Assembly: GCF_019504385.1 (NCBI RefSeq) | Contig: NZ_CP080590.1 | Coordinates: 290,001 to 354,000, forward strand | DNA from: Devosia salina | Lineage (GTDB): Bacteria; Pseudomonadota; Alphaproteobacteria; Rhizobiales; Devosiaceae | Length of the DNA stretch: 64,000 nucleotides | Direction: 5' to 3' | Shown here: positions 45,224 to 53,768 of the stretch, in pieces | Position numbering within the stretch: the first letter of the stretch is position 1 | Layout of the letters: the number at the start of each line of letters is the position of its first letter | Translations under genes and position numbers: made by a program | The notes under the pieces: model-generated | Told to the model about the DNA's origin: nothing | The model's database searches: none | Seen by the model: the letters and a program-made list of their open reading frames with translations, nothing else

Positions 45224-45760
45224 CTAGCTATCGAAGTCCATGGCAGTCTGCGGGTCTTCGGGGGGCAGATCAAGGTCGGCTGTTCGGTAGGCTCTCAACC
45301 CAGCCTGCTCCGCATATCTCACAACATCGGTGTCGTCAGAATAGACGGTTGTCGCCCCTTCGGCTTTCGCGATGGCCACGATCTGGCGGTCGAATTTGAC
45401 CTTACCGCGCGTGACCTCAGGATCAGCAGAATCGATACGAATTCCTCCGCGTCTAAGCGCGTCGCCGATCGCTAACGCTGCCTCGATGGCGGCCTTTTGA
45501 TCAAAGTTTGCAATGCGGAAGACGGCCTGCCCATTCAGGGCATCAAGATAGTGATTGGTTGCCTCACCCGAATGGACCAGGATTTCACTCAGCACCGGCG
45601 TTGGCACGATGATCTTTTCACTGGCGTCGGACAGTACAGAAACAAGATGCTCTATGCGGGCAGCAGCGTTTTCGACCGGCAAACCGGTCGCTGGATCAAT
45701 CGGGGGCTTTGCCTTTGGCTCGATGAGCAGCAACAGAACGGAGGTATCGAAAACCACCAT
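45224..45760 (-). CDS. PIN-domain ribonuclease-like protein
   Basis: 178 residues with the PIN acidic set: VVFDTSVLL (first Asp), PVLSEILVH (Glu), KFDRQIVAIAKAEG (Asp) and VYSDDTDV (Asp). PIN proteins are commonly toxins cleaving RNA. No standard VapB antitoxin lies beside it; its start overlaps the stop of the unknown 251-residue gene, making that protein the likely partner. Confidence 0.85.
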   Translation of the reverse strand: MVVFDTSVLLLLIEPKAKPPIDPATGLPVENAAARIEHLVSVLSDASEKIIVPTPVLSEILVHSGEATNHYLDALNGQAVFRIANFDQKAAIEAALAIGDALRRGGIRIDSADPEVTRGKVKFDRQIVAIAKAEGATTVYSDDTDVVRYAEQAGLRAYRTADLDLPPEDPQTAMDFDS

Positions 45761-46515
45761 CAGTGAAGGCCATCCTTGCCGTCCCGCAACTCATCAAGCG
45801 CCGCGATCGGATCGTCCATTTCGGCCCAATGGCTGCCCTGCGCGGCCCGCAGATCTTCAACAGCCTCCGCAAGGTCGTGATTCTTGAGGATAGCAAAGGT
45901 GGCAACTCGGAAACGCTTCAGCGTCCAGATGCCGTCTTCTTCTCGCATCCATCTCCCGCTTCCATGGAGTCGGATTGGCTCGAACAGGTGATGCCCGAGT
46001 CGGCGCGCTGTTTCTCGGTCTGTTTCAATGCCGGTATACTTCAACTCGCCATTCTGTAGCTGAAGGTGGATTGTCTGGTCAGCACCCGTCACGCTGATCA
46101 GAATACCATCAATCGACCCCTCCTGCGTGAAAGGCCCGTATTTGACCGGCTTTGGCCGTTTGACACCCGGAAACTCAATGATCTGGGCCGTGGGACTTTC
46201 ACCCTCGTAGACATAGCCGGTGGCATTGTCATCGGCGAGAAGCCGGTCGATTTCGTTCCACGCCTTCAGAGCGTCTTGGCCAGCTTCCCTACGACGGACA
46301 CGCTCAAGCTGCTCATCCACTTTAGGGATTTCTTCGCGATCAATGCGACTGACAAGCTGCGTGCTGCCCGGCTTGAGCTGGTCAAAATGAACCCCATGTT
46401 CGTTGCCCAGCATGGCAGCAAATGCCTGCATGTACTTCGCCAGACGCCCCATGGGAATGGTTTTTGGCGAATAAGCTTTGATGTAGAGCGTGAGTGTTTT
46501 TTCGTCCGCCTTCAT
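45760..46515 (-). CDS. Unknown protein coupled to the PIN gene
   Basis: 251 residues. No recognised domain; contains TLTLYIKAYSPKTIPMGRLAKYMQAFAAML, QIIEFPGVKRPKPVKYGPFTQEGSIDGILISVTGADQTIHLQLQNGE and a helical C-terminus. It overlaps higA upstream (ATGA) and the PIN gene downstream (TGATG). It could be an antitoxin or immunity partner for the PIN protein. This is inference from coupling. Confidence 0.65.
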   Translation of the reverse strand: MKADEKTLTLYIKAYSPKTIPMGRLAKYMQAFAAMLGNEHGVHFDQLKPGSTQLVSRIDREEIPKVDEQLERVRRREAGQDALKAWNEIDRLLADDNATGYVYEGESPTAQIIEFPGVKRPKPVKYGPFTQEGSIDGILISVTGADQTIHLQLQNGELKYTGIETDRETARRLGHHLFEPIRLHGSGRWMREEDGIWTLKRFRVATFAILKNHDLAEAVEDLRAAQGSHWAEMDDPIAALDELRDGKDGLH

Positions 46516-46799
46516 GGGCTCACCGCTCGCTCCAGGCTAATCTTCAGCCGCGAACCCGTCGCAGCAGCATAGCGTTGTAGCGCCTTCATCGAGGGACTGA
46601 CCCGTCCACTTTCGAGCTTGGCGATATAGGACTGCGAGGTATGCATCCGCTCGGCCAGTTCCGTCTGCGTCAAGTCTGCCTCGCTCCGCGCACGGATCAG
46701 CGCCTCCGCGATCGAGAACTCCTCGGCGAGAGATTCATATTCAGCGCGCACATCGGCACGCTTCAGCAGATCCTTTTTCAGCTCGTTCAAGCTTGTCAT
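46512..46799 (-). CDS. higA: HigA-like XRE antitoxin
   Basis: 95 residues from ATG 46799. HTH_3 core: IRARSEADLTQTELAERMHTSQSYIAKLESGRVSPSMKALQRYAAATG. It follows the toxin gene with ATGA overlap (toxin-first, as in higBA) and should repress the operon while neutralising HigB. Confidence 0.85.
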   Translation of the reverse strand: MTSLNELKKDLLKRADVRAEYESLAEEFSIAEALIRARSEADLTQTELAERMHTSQSYIAKLESGRVSPSMKALQRYAAATGSRLKISLERAVSP

Positions 46800-47122
46800 C
46801 TCACATCCTTCGCTCGCTTCAGGGCGAGCTCGATTTCGCGGCGTGGGGTCTTTTGGGATTTCTTCACGAAGATCCTGACCACCACTACGCGCTTTGGTCT
46901 GGCAACGACATACAGAGCGCGGGATATGCCGTCCCTGCCCTTCATCCTGATTTCCCAAAGCGGCCCTTCCAGGTGCTTCACGTGGGGCTCGCGAACGCGC
47001 TCCAGCCCCAAAGACTGGATCAGCTCACCGATCCGCAGGAAGCGGGCAATCTGGTCAGCCGGCAAAGCTTCAAGCTCCGCCCGCACCGTGTCACTCAGGA
47101 TTTCAATCTTCCATGAAATCAA
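46796..47122 (-). CDS. higB: HigB-like toxin (phage-derived Gp49 family)
   Basis: About 108 residues. Core: DTVRAELEALPADQIARFLRIGELIQSLGLERVREPHVKHLEGPLWEIRMKGRDGISRALYVVARPKRVVVVRIFVKKSQKTPRREIELALKRA, the RelE-fold ribosome-dependent RNase family. No ATG is in frame; TTG 47122 is one candidate start and TTG 47149 another. A promoter-like TTGCAT...TATATT overlaps this region, so the start is uncertain. Confidence 0.78.
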   Translation of the reverse strand: MISWKIEILSDTVRAELEALPADQIARFLRIGELIQSLGLERVREPHVKHLEGPLWEIRMKGRDGISRALYVVARPKRVVVVRIFVKKSQKTPRREIELALKRAKDVR

Positions 47123-47158
47123 TATATCAAATCTGACGTAATAATGCAAGGGTGCTCA

Positions 47159-50100
47159 TCAGATGCTAGACTCCAACAGCTCGATCTCCTCACCAGTCAA
47201 ATCGAAAAGTCCATACACCAGCTCGTTGATACGGCGCTCATTGGCCTGGATCTCGGACGAAAGGCGCGCAATTTCTGCCTTGTCTCGGGCGATCCAGTCT
47301 TCCCAGTCGCTACGCTCGGACAGGGGGATATCTGCCTTCAGACACCTCTTGACCTCAGACCGGAATGCAGCGAAATCCGGCAAAAGCCACCACTTCTTGA
47401 GCTTGTTTGAAAGATTCGTGAACGCTCCAATAGGAGCGATATCCGGTATACGTCGTGTTGGGGCACGCTGCAGGACGTGGCGTCTTTCCGCTGCCGCTTG
47501 ACAGGACTCAGCGATCGCGGCGATTTCGTTTTTCTGAGATTCAGAAGCAAGTGGAATAGGAAGCGACCTCAGATATTGGCTCTTCATCCGGAAGTATCCG
47601 CCCCTAGCTATTGTTGTTTCGCTCGTGAGTGCAAACCAAAGTACGTTGGAGCCGAGTAAAGCGGCCTCATAGTGGGAGGCGCCTTTCAAGCAAAAACACG
47701 TCATGTCGATGTAGCTTCCGCTATCAACGGAAAAGCTAGGACGGTTGGCGATGTCCCGGTACACAACTTTCGTGCCTGCATAAGTAGATTCAAACGCTGC
47801 TTGCGCCTGCTGCAGCTCAAACCATTCCTGCTTAGCAGCCCGCTGTTCCAGTCTAGACTTGAATTGGGAGAGTCGCTCTAGGATTGCGGGGTATTTTAGG
47901 ACATCGATGGTTGACTTCGGGATGTATATAATGAAGCGTTCAGCCGACGCTACGTGCCACTGCTCCAACTCATTGCCAAAAATAATGGGCTTAATGAGGT
48001 CCGCAGAGTTCGGATCGGCGGCGACAAGCCGGTTTCTTTCTGTGCGGTCGATGACAAACGCCTCGTTACGCCCAGTTTTTATGCCAGCATACGGATCACC
48101 GTAAACATCACCCAATCGCTCCCGCCCTGTCCGGATCTTGCGCCGCAGCGACTGCAGCCCAGCCTCTTCCAGAGACCACGACCCAGAGGAAAGTGAAGAC
48201 TGCGGATAAGTGGCCGCCCCTTTCTCAAAATTCGCACGAAAGTTAGATTCTGGTAGCGTGTCGACCGTCCAAAAACGAAGCGTGTGATCTTTTAAAGGGG
48301 CCTCGCGCCGCATGGTGAGGATGGCGGGATAGGTGGTCACCCCCTCAAAAACTTGCAGATCGCCAAAATAAACTACGGTTTCAATCGTTGCCTTCTGGCG
48401 CAGAAAATCGCGTAGCGGCCTACCAGAGCCCGTTTTGAAGAAAGACGATGACGAGATGTATCCAAGCCGACCTCCAGGCTTCAGCAGGTTGAGCCCGCGC
48501 TCGAAAAAGTAGCAGTAGAGATCCGCCCGATCCGACACCACCTCGAACCGTTTTTCTAGGTAAGGCTTCATCAGCTTAAGGTGCTCCATCCGCACATAGG
48601 GCGGATTGCCGAGCACGATATCGAAGCCACCTTCGGCCATGATTTGGGGAAAGGCGCTCGCCCAGGTAAACCCGTGCGAGAGATAGGCGAAATTGGAATC
48701 TTCGATCAGGCTGTCGCCCACCTTCAGATTGCCACCAAGACTGTCAAGCGGCTTGCCGCGACGAGCCGTTTTCACCCAAAGCGAAAGCTTCGCGATCTCG
48801 ATGCTTTCGGCGTTCACATCGACGCCGAACAAATTGCTGGTGAGGATCTCACTGTCGGGGACGTAATTGAGAAGATCGCCCATATGCTCAGCCCTGGGCG
48901 CCAGCTCCTTGATCTTCTCATTCACGCGCAAGAGCTCGGCCTTCATGTAGTCGAAGGCCATCACCAGAAAAACGCCCGACCCGCAGGCTGGATCGACGAT
49001 GCGCAGCGACTTCAGCCGGTCCCGATAGGCCTGCCATGCTTCCAGTTGCGCGCTCTTACGCTTCCACTTGATCGCCTCGTAATCAGCAAGGCTCGATCCC
49101 TTCTGCGCAAATTGCCTGACGATGCAGGCAAAGATCTCTTCCAGGTGCGTGCCGAGCGTTTGCTCGACGATGAAGCGAGCAATGTAGTCTGGAGTGTAGA
49201 CGACACCGTCGCGCTTGCGGCGACCACTCGTTCCTGTTTTCTTTTCAGCTTCGACCTCATCACCGCGTGCTTCGGCTTGGAGACGTTCCACATCGGCGAT
49301 CGATTGCTCAAAGATGTGCCCCAGAACGGTGACCGAGACTTCCGAGCTGAAGTCGTAGCCGCCGATATCTTTGAATTTCTCGCAAACCGCGTCGGGGATG
49401 TTGAGCTGATCGACGATGGGATCAGGGGCAAACAGTCCCCCATTGTACGGCGGGACATTCAGCTGATGATTGCCCTTGTCGATTGAGGTGAAGAGCCCTT
49501 TGAAATTATCCCAGATTGGGCGAGGATTGAAAGGATCGGAATGCTCGAATGCCTTTTCGAGAATGTGGCGTGGCAGGAGCCCTGTGTCCTCGGCAAAGGC
49601 CGTAAAGAGGATGCGGTCTAGGATGGTCTGCGCCGCTGCGATCGCGCTCAGACCGTCGAGAGATGGTAGTTCCTGGCGCACTGCCGCGATGAGGTCGCCG
49701 CGCAAGGATTTGTAGTCCGAATAAAGCGCGTCGGTAATGTCCTGGTCTTCGCGGCGGCTCTCCTTGAGCAGCGCGGCCGTTTGGCCGCTCAGCAGGTTCT
49801 CCGCCCCGAGCAGAAGCATAAATCGAGCATAGTGAGCCGGCTCAGTCAGCTTGGCGAGCTCGAAGTGCTCATAGGCTTGCGTGCCTTCGCCGAAGCCGTA
49901 GAGCCTGAGCTCAACATAGTTCGACACGACGACCCATTTCACACCGGGCGCGTTTGTGGCGTACTCCCACGCCTGCTGCACCGGACTCTTTGCCCGGCCA
50001 GGCATAATGGCATCGAGATCCTTGGTACGCGCTCCCTTGAGCTCGAAAGGTGCAAGGATCTGGGAACGCTGCGGCCCAAAATGACCAAGGGCCAGATCGA

Positions 50101-50350
50101 CAGAACCGCTCAGGATCGACTGTTCTGAAGTCACCGTGTGGTCAGGGGACACGACGGCGCTGACATAGCCAAGCACACCCTCCACAATCTTGGCCTTGAA
50201 GTCGCCGTGAAGGGCCGTCTCCTTCAATCCGGTGATACGGCCCGAGCGGATGAGCTCACTCCACTCTTTCAGCAGGGCCTCGTGACTGGCAGGAAGACTG
50301 TCCGGGTAAGCAATATGGCGATCGAGCGTTTTGGGATTGAAGAGATGCAT
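47159..50350 (-). CDS. Type IIG restriction-modification enzyme (Eco57I/TaqI-like)
   Basis: 1063 residues combining nuclease and methylase. An N-terminal PD-(D/E)xK region (SGSVDLALGHFGPQ, PFELKGA) is followed by adenine methylase motif I VDPACGSGVFL (about residue 455) and motif IV GNPPYVRMEH (about 580). C-terminal TaqI-like target-recognition sequence includes PIIFGNELEQWHV and RGGYFRMKSQYLRSLPIPL. Full length. It probably restricts unmethylated DNA and stabilises the element. Confidence 0.88.
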   Translation of the reverse strand: MHLFNPKTLDRHIAYPDSLPASHEALLKEWSELIRSGRITGLKETALHGDFKAKIVEGVLGYVSAVVSPDHTVTSEQSILSGSVDLALGHFGPQRSQILAPFELKGARTKDLDAIMPGRAKSPVQQAWEYATNAPGVKWVVVSNYVELRLYGFGEGTQAYEHFELAKLTEPAHYARFMLLLGAENLLSGQTAALLKESRREDQDITDALYSDYKSLRGDLIAAVRQELPSLDGLSAIAAAQTILDRILFTAFAEDTGLLPRHILEKAFEHSDPFNPRPIWDNFKGLFTSIDKGNHQLNVPPYNGGLFAPDPIVDQLNIPDAVCEKFKDIGGYDFSSEVSVTVLGHIFEQSIADVERLQAEARGDEVEAEKKTGTSGRRKRDGVVYTPDYIARFIVEQTLGTHLEEIFACIVRQFAQKGSSLADYEAIKWKRKSAQLEAWQAYRDRLKSLRIVDPACGSGVFLVMAFDYMKAELLRVNEKIKELAPRAEHMGDLLNYVPDSEILTSNLFGVDVNAESIEIAKLSLWVKTARRGKPLDSLGGNLKVGDSLIEDSNFAYLSHGFTWASAFPQIMAEGGFDIVLGNPPYVRMEHLKLMKPYLEKRFEVVSDRADLYCYFFERGLNLLKPGGRLGYISSSSFFKTGSGRPLRDFLRQKATIETVVYFGDLQVFEGVTTYPAILTMRREAPLKDHTLRFWTVDTLPESNFRANFEKGAATYPQSSLSSGSWSLEEAGLQSLRRKIRTGRERLGDVYGDPYAGIKTGRNEAFVIDRTERNRLVAADPNSADLIKPIIFGNELEQWHVASAERFIIYIPKSTIDVLKYPAILERLSQFKSRLEQRAAKQEWFELQQAQAAFESTYAGTKVVYRDIANRPSFSVDSGSYIDMTCFCLKGASHYEAALLGSNVLWFALTSETTIARGGYFRMKSQYLRSLPIPLASESQKNEIAAIAESCQAAAERRHVLQRAPTRRIPDIAPIGAFTNLSNKLKKWWLLPDFAAFRSEVKRCLKADIPLSERSDWEDWIARDKAEIARLSSEIQANERRINELVYGLFDLTGEEIELLESSI

Positions 50351-50360
50351 GCGCTTCCGA

Positions 50361-50642
50361 TCACAACAGCCTTGGCTGTGGTTTGTTCCGGCCCGGGCTG
50401 ATAGCGAGGCACCAAGATCTCGCCTTCGCGCGCGCGAGCTTGGGCAATATCACAATCGCACTGTATGTACATGAGCTGGGCGACGCGCGGCCATTCAGAA
50501 AAGCCGAAAATGCGGCGCGGATGAACCCAATCGCCTCGGCCGCCAGGGTCACGGACAGATCTAGTCGATCGAGCGCCAGCGCCCGGATGTAGTGCCCCAG
50601 GCAGCCCGGCCGCGCCAGCGCGGTTTCAGCACGAATTGCCAC
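50361..50642 (-). pseudogene. Decayed HigA-type antitoxin
   Basis: GTG 50642 with GGAGGG upstream gives IRALALDRLDLSVTLAAEAIGFIRAAFSAFLNGRA, the start of a HigA (VapI-type) HTH. The conserved C-terminus (CDIAQARAREGEILVPRY) is present but in another frame and with about 20 middle residues missing. The gene is therefore broken by a deletion and frame change. No toxin gene is left beside it. Confidence 0.6.
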
Positions 50643-50743
50643 TATGTCCCTCCTGATGGGTGAATCACCTCTTGAAAGCATAGCTTTGGGGAAGCTGACA
50701 ACATAGCCCATGTCAGCAACGGCGTGTTCCAGGGAGTCGGCGC

Positions 50744-52129
50744 CTAGATCGAGCGCGACAAAATCGAGGGTTCGAACGGTAAAACCATCCGCTCGAGAAG
50801 TGACCGACGCCACTCCAGAGCGCCCCCTGACCCATATTCCTGGCGTGAACGACGATGGCCAAAAAAGATTTCGCGCATTTCCCCGTCAATACCGGCTTCT
50901 TTCATCCGGTCTTCAAACGAGTGACGGATGCTGTAGAGGGTGTGTTTTGACGTTGGGACGAGGCCGTTCTCGCGCAGATACTTATTGATTGCAGCGCAGG
51001 CAGCTTCTTCCTTCTCCCGATAGCGGGGAAAACCGCTTGGATACATTTGAAATGCCAACAAAGCAGCGCCGACCAGCGGAATCTCGCGAATGGAGGCTGC
51101 GGTCTTCAATTCACGTGGCGCCTCCGGATCATCGCGCTCCACAAAGCTAATGTAGGGCACTGGGCCATCAAGGTGGATGTTGCTGGCATCGAGATTACAG
51201 GTCTCGCTCGGCCGCGCCCCCGTTTCGATGGTGACCAAAAGGATGGCCCGCGCCTCCTCGTTCAAGCCTTTGAGAGCGTCGGCTTTCAGAATCTTGTCCC
51301 GGATCCAGGCGGTCGGGAAAGGAGGCCGCTTGGCTTTCTTGCGCTCCTCAAAACTTAGTCCTGCGAATGGGTTGAGCTTGTTCTCCGCGCCCATGAAGGC
51401 ATGATACTCGCGATAGATCTTTCGCAGCTCACCAATCTGCCGGTTGCCCGATGATGCAGTATGGGTTGGCTTCTTGCCTTTGTCGGCTGGAGCGATGCGC
51501 GCCAGCCAATAGCGATAGAATTTGTGCGCGTCGTCGCGGGTGATGTGCGAAATCGGCTTGTCCCCGACGATCTCGACAAAGTTGCGCACAGCCCGCTCGG
51601 GAATGACCCGCCATTTCCGCCTTTGCTGCGGCGACTTCGTCACCAGCTGAGATGCAGCAATATCGTTGATATAGACTTTAAGCGCTTGGGTCAGCGTCAC
51701 GCTGGGCGTTGGCTCTCCACCCAGCACCGCCGTTTCGACTGCATGGGATGTCCGCGTATCAAGAATTGCCTCCATCCGCTCGGCCAACTCCTGCCAGCTT
51801 GCCTTGGCTTCGAGCTCGCCTGCAGGACGATAAGCAAAGCCGAGCGCCGCTGCCCGACGCACGGCGGCCTTGTGGCGCTTCAGAGCCGCTGACTCTTCCT
51901 CATCGCACAGAAACGATGCCCACAGGTCGTTGTCCGCCTTTTCCAAGGCATCGCGCATGACGCGGGCGACCGCCAAGTCGTGGGTCTTGAGCGAACTACG
52001 GATAACTGGAGCCCGCTCATCCTGCTCAGCCACCATGGCGGGAACGCGCCGAACATACTGCCAGCGGTCCCCGCGGCGCTGCAAAAAACGGTCGAGTTGA
52101 GAACCCCTGGGCACGCCATTCCTCTCCAA
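50744..52129 (-). CDS. int: Tyrosine integrase of the IME (DUF6538-type)
   Basis: 461 residues. The N-terminal DUF6538-like segment is LDRFLQRRGDRWQYVRRVPAMV. The catalytic domain has Arg in IETGARPSETCNL, Arg in TLYSIRHSFEDRM and the terminal GHRRSRQEYGSGG with the nucleophile Tyr. It lies about 120 bp from the tRNA-Gly 3' end, the expected place for the enzyme that recombines the 41-bp att repeats. TGTATCAC/TGTGTCAC repeats in the gap may be arm-type sites. Confidence 0.92.
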   Translation of the reverse strand: MERNGVPRGSQLDRFLQRRGDRWQYVRRVPAMVAEQDERAPVIRSSLKTHDLAVARVMRDALEKADNDLWASFLCDEEESAALKRHKAAVRRAAALGFAYRPAGELEAKASWQELAERMEAILDTRTSHAVETAVLGGEPTPSVTLTQALKVYINDIAASQLVTKSPQQRRKWRVIPERAVRNFVEIVGDKPISHITRDDAHKFYRYWLARIAPADKGKKPTHTASSGNRQIGELRKIYREYHAFMGAENKLNPFAGLSFEERKKAKRPPFPTAWIRDKILKADALKGLNEEARAILLVTIETGARPSETCNLDASNIHLDGPVPYISFVERDDPEAPRELKTAASIREIPLVGAALLAFQMYPSGFPRYREKEEAACAAINKYLRENGLVPTSKHTLYSIRHSFEDRMKEAGIDGEMREIFFGHRRSRQEYGSGGALEWRRSLLERMVLPFEPSILSRSI

Positions 52130-52251
52130 TGTATCACGTTATAGGATCAAAATGTGTCACGAATTTCCGGGCAAGACAACCCAAAGTTGGCTGTGTACAC
52201 CGAATTCCTTGGCCGTTACAGCGACATAGCAATTTTGCAAAGCTGGGAAAA

Positions 52252-52292
52252 TGGAGCGGGTGAAGGGAATCGAACCCTCGTCGTAAGCTTGG
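52252..52292. repeat. attachment site, right (inside tRNA-Gly)
   Basis: 41 bp identical to 3801-3841 in direct orientation. It marks the tRNA-side end of the IME; sequence to the right is chromosomal. Confidence 0.9.
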
Positions 52293-52325
52293 GAAGCTTC
52301 TGCTCTACCATTGAGCTACACCCGC
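52252..52325 (-). tRNA. tRNA-Gly (anticodon CCC)
   Basis: 74 nt including encoded CCA. Acceptor GCGGGTG pairs with CACCCGC, D-arm GCTCAATGGTAGAGC, anticodon loop TTCCCAA, T-arm GAGGG-TTCGATT-CCCTT. It is intact, its 3' 41 bp rebuilt by the incoming element. Confidence 0.95.
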
Positions 52326-52474
52326 AACGCTCCCCTAGATGCTGGAAATCTCCGCGAGCGTCAAGCCGCCTGATGGGCGCCTGTCGAGGTTGGGGGTGGG
52401 TTGTCGCATTCCATTCATCAAAGGGGTCCTGGAGGTCGGGCAGGGCGGATTTAGGCCCTTGATTTGCTCAAGAA

Positions 52475-52489
52475 ACGCAAATATTGCGT
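52475..52489. promoter_or_regulatory. LacI-type operator upstream of the regulator gene
   Basis: ACGCAA-ATA-TTGCGT is a perfect palindrome 23 bp before the LacI-family start. Related palindromes lie before the heparinase gene, so autoregulation plus control of that operon is likely. Confidence 0.6.
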
Positions 52490-52512
52490 AGAAGGGGTAC
52501 GGAGGAACCGCA

Positions 52513-53520
52513 ATGGCATCGGGCAAGCGCGCCAGCCAGGCCGACATCGCCGAGAAACTGGGTGTCTCCGTGTCCACGGTGTCGCGGGCGCTGGCCAATG
52601 AGATAGGCATCAGCGATGCGGTGCGGGCCGATGTGCAGCGCATGGCGCGGCTGCTGGGCTACAAGAGCAAGCATCCGCAGGCCGCGGGCAGGTTGGACAA
52701 GCGGGCCCTGGCCCTGGTGCCGCTCAACAGCGCCGTGGGAAGCCTTGCCAGCTTTTACTACGACATTGTCGAGGGCATGCGGGTGCAGGCCGAACAGGTC
52801 GGGCTGGTGCTGGACGTGCGCCTGGTCAATGAAGACATGGTGACGCTCGATTTCATTCGCCGCCAGGTCTCCAAGACCGGTGCAAATGGCGTCATTCTGG
52901 CCGGTATCGATCCGGACGAGGCCATTGCCCAATGGGCCGAGGAAAACCAGGTGGCCCTGGTGCTCGCCAATGGCAGCGATCCCCGGATGCGGTTCAACTC
53001 CGTGTCGCCGGCCAATTTCTACGGTGCCTATCAGGCAACCCAGCACCTGATTGACGCCGGCCACCGCAAGATCCTGCACTATACCTACCGCCACCGGCCC
53101 ACCATCCTGCAGCGGCGACGCGGCTTCGAAGCGGCTATCGCGGCCAATCCGGGCACGCAGGGGACCGTGGTGATCTCCAATGAGCATTCCAGCAAGGATC
53201 TGCTCGCCGCCCTGCTGGCGGGCGAATATGATGTAAGCGCGGTCTTTTGCTGGAACGACGGCATCGCCGTGACCATGGTGGAAGCGCTGCTGGGTCAGGA
53301 CTCGCCCATGCAGCCGGGCTTTTCCATCATGGGGTTTGATGACCTGCCCATTGCTGGCATGGCCAGCCCGCGCCTCTCCACGGTGCGGGTCAATCGCGAA
53401 GCGCTGGGCCGGGGCGTGGTGCGCCTGCTGGCCACCCGGCTCGATGGCGAGGAGGCCGTGCAGCAGCTCGAAATCGGCCTCACCCTGGTTCATGGCGAAA
53501 CGGTGCACCGGATCGGTTGA
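52513..53520 (+). CDS. LacI-family transcriptional regulator
   Basis: 335 residues. HTH at the N-terminus (SQADIAEKLGVSVSTVSRALANEIGISDAVRADV), then a periplasmic-binding-like sugar-sensing domain (ALALVPLNSAVGSLASFYYDIVEGM, GFSIMGFDDLPIAGMASPRLSTV). GGAGGA precedes the ATG. It probably senses a sugar or oligosaccharide and controls the heparinase and transporter genes further right. Confidence 0.92.
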   Translation: MASGKRASQADIAEKLGVSVSTVSRALANEIGISDAVRADVQRMARLLGYKSKHPQAAGRLDKRALALVPLNSAVGSLASFYYDIVEGMRVQAEQVGLVLDVRLVNEDMVTLDFIRRQVSKTGANGVILAGIDPDEAIAQWAEENQVALVLANGSDPRMRFNSVSPANFYGAYQATQHLIDAGHRKILHYTYRHRPTILQRRRGFEAAIAANPGTQGTVVISNEHSSKDLLAALLAGEYDVSAVFCWNDGIAVTMVEALLGQDSPMQPGFSIMGFDDLPIAGMASPRLSTVRVNREALGRGVVRLLATRLDGEEAVQQLEIGLTLVHGETVHRIG

Positions 53521-53768
53521 CCGCCGCGCAGCGACACCATGCCAAGGCGGGCCGTCGCGCCCACCGGCCAGACGAAGCTGCACGCCGCTTGCGCCATTGC
53601 TGATCGCGCGCCGTCCGCACCGGGGCCGGGAGGGCCGGCTCGCTGAACGCCTGCGCGCATAGACGAACCTGGTTTGACTGCCGTCAAATCTCATCGCCTC
53701 CAGACAGCTAGATGAAGAACATCAGAAGACGGTTTCCGACCGTCGGACAGTCTGAATGGAGCGAGACA

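Larger units (their letters stand above)
3801..52292. mobile_element. 48.45-kb integrative mobilizable element in tRNA-Gly
   Basis: The bounds are the 41-bp direct repeats at each end. The integrase gene lies about 120 bp from the intact tRNA. The block contains relaxase, coupling protein, ParA-like ATPase, DUF3987 and DUF736 genes (mobility backbone), phthalate catabolism cargo, a RIT-like element with chromate genes and a defence cluster. No VirB/Trb mating-pair genes are visible, so it is better called mobilizable than self-conjugative. Many IS scars and pseudogenes show an eventful assembly. Whether it can still excise is unknown. Confidence 0.85.
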
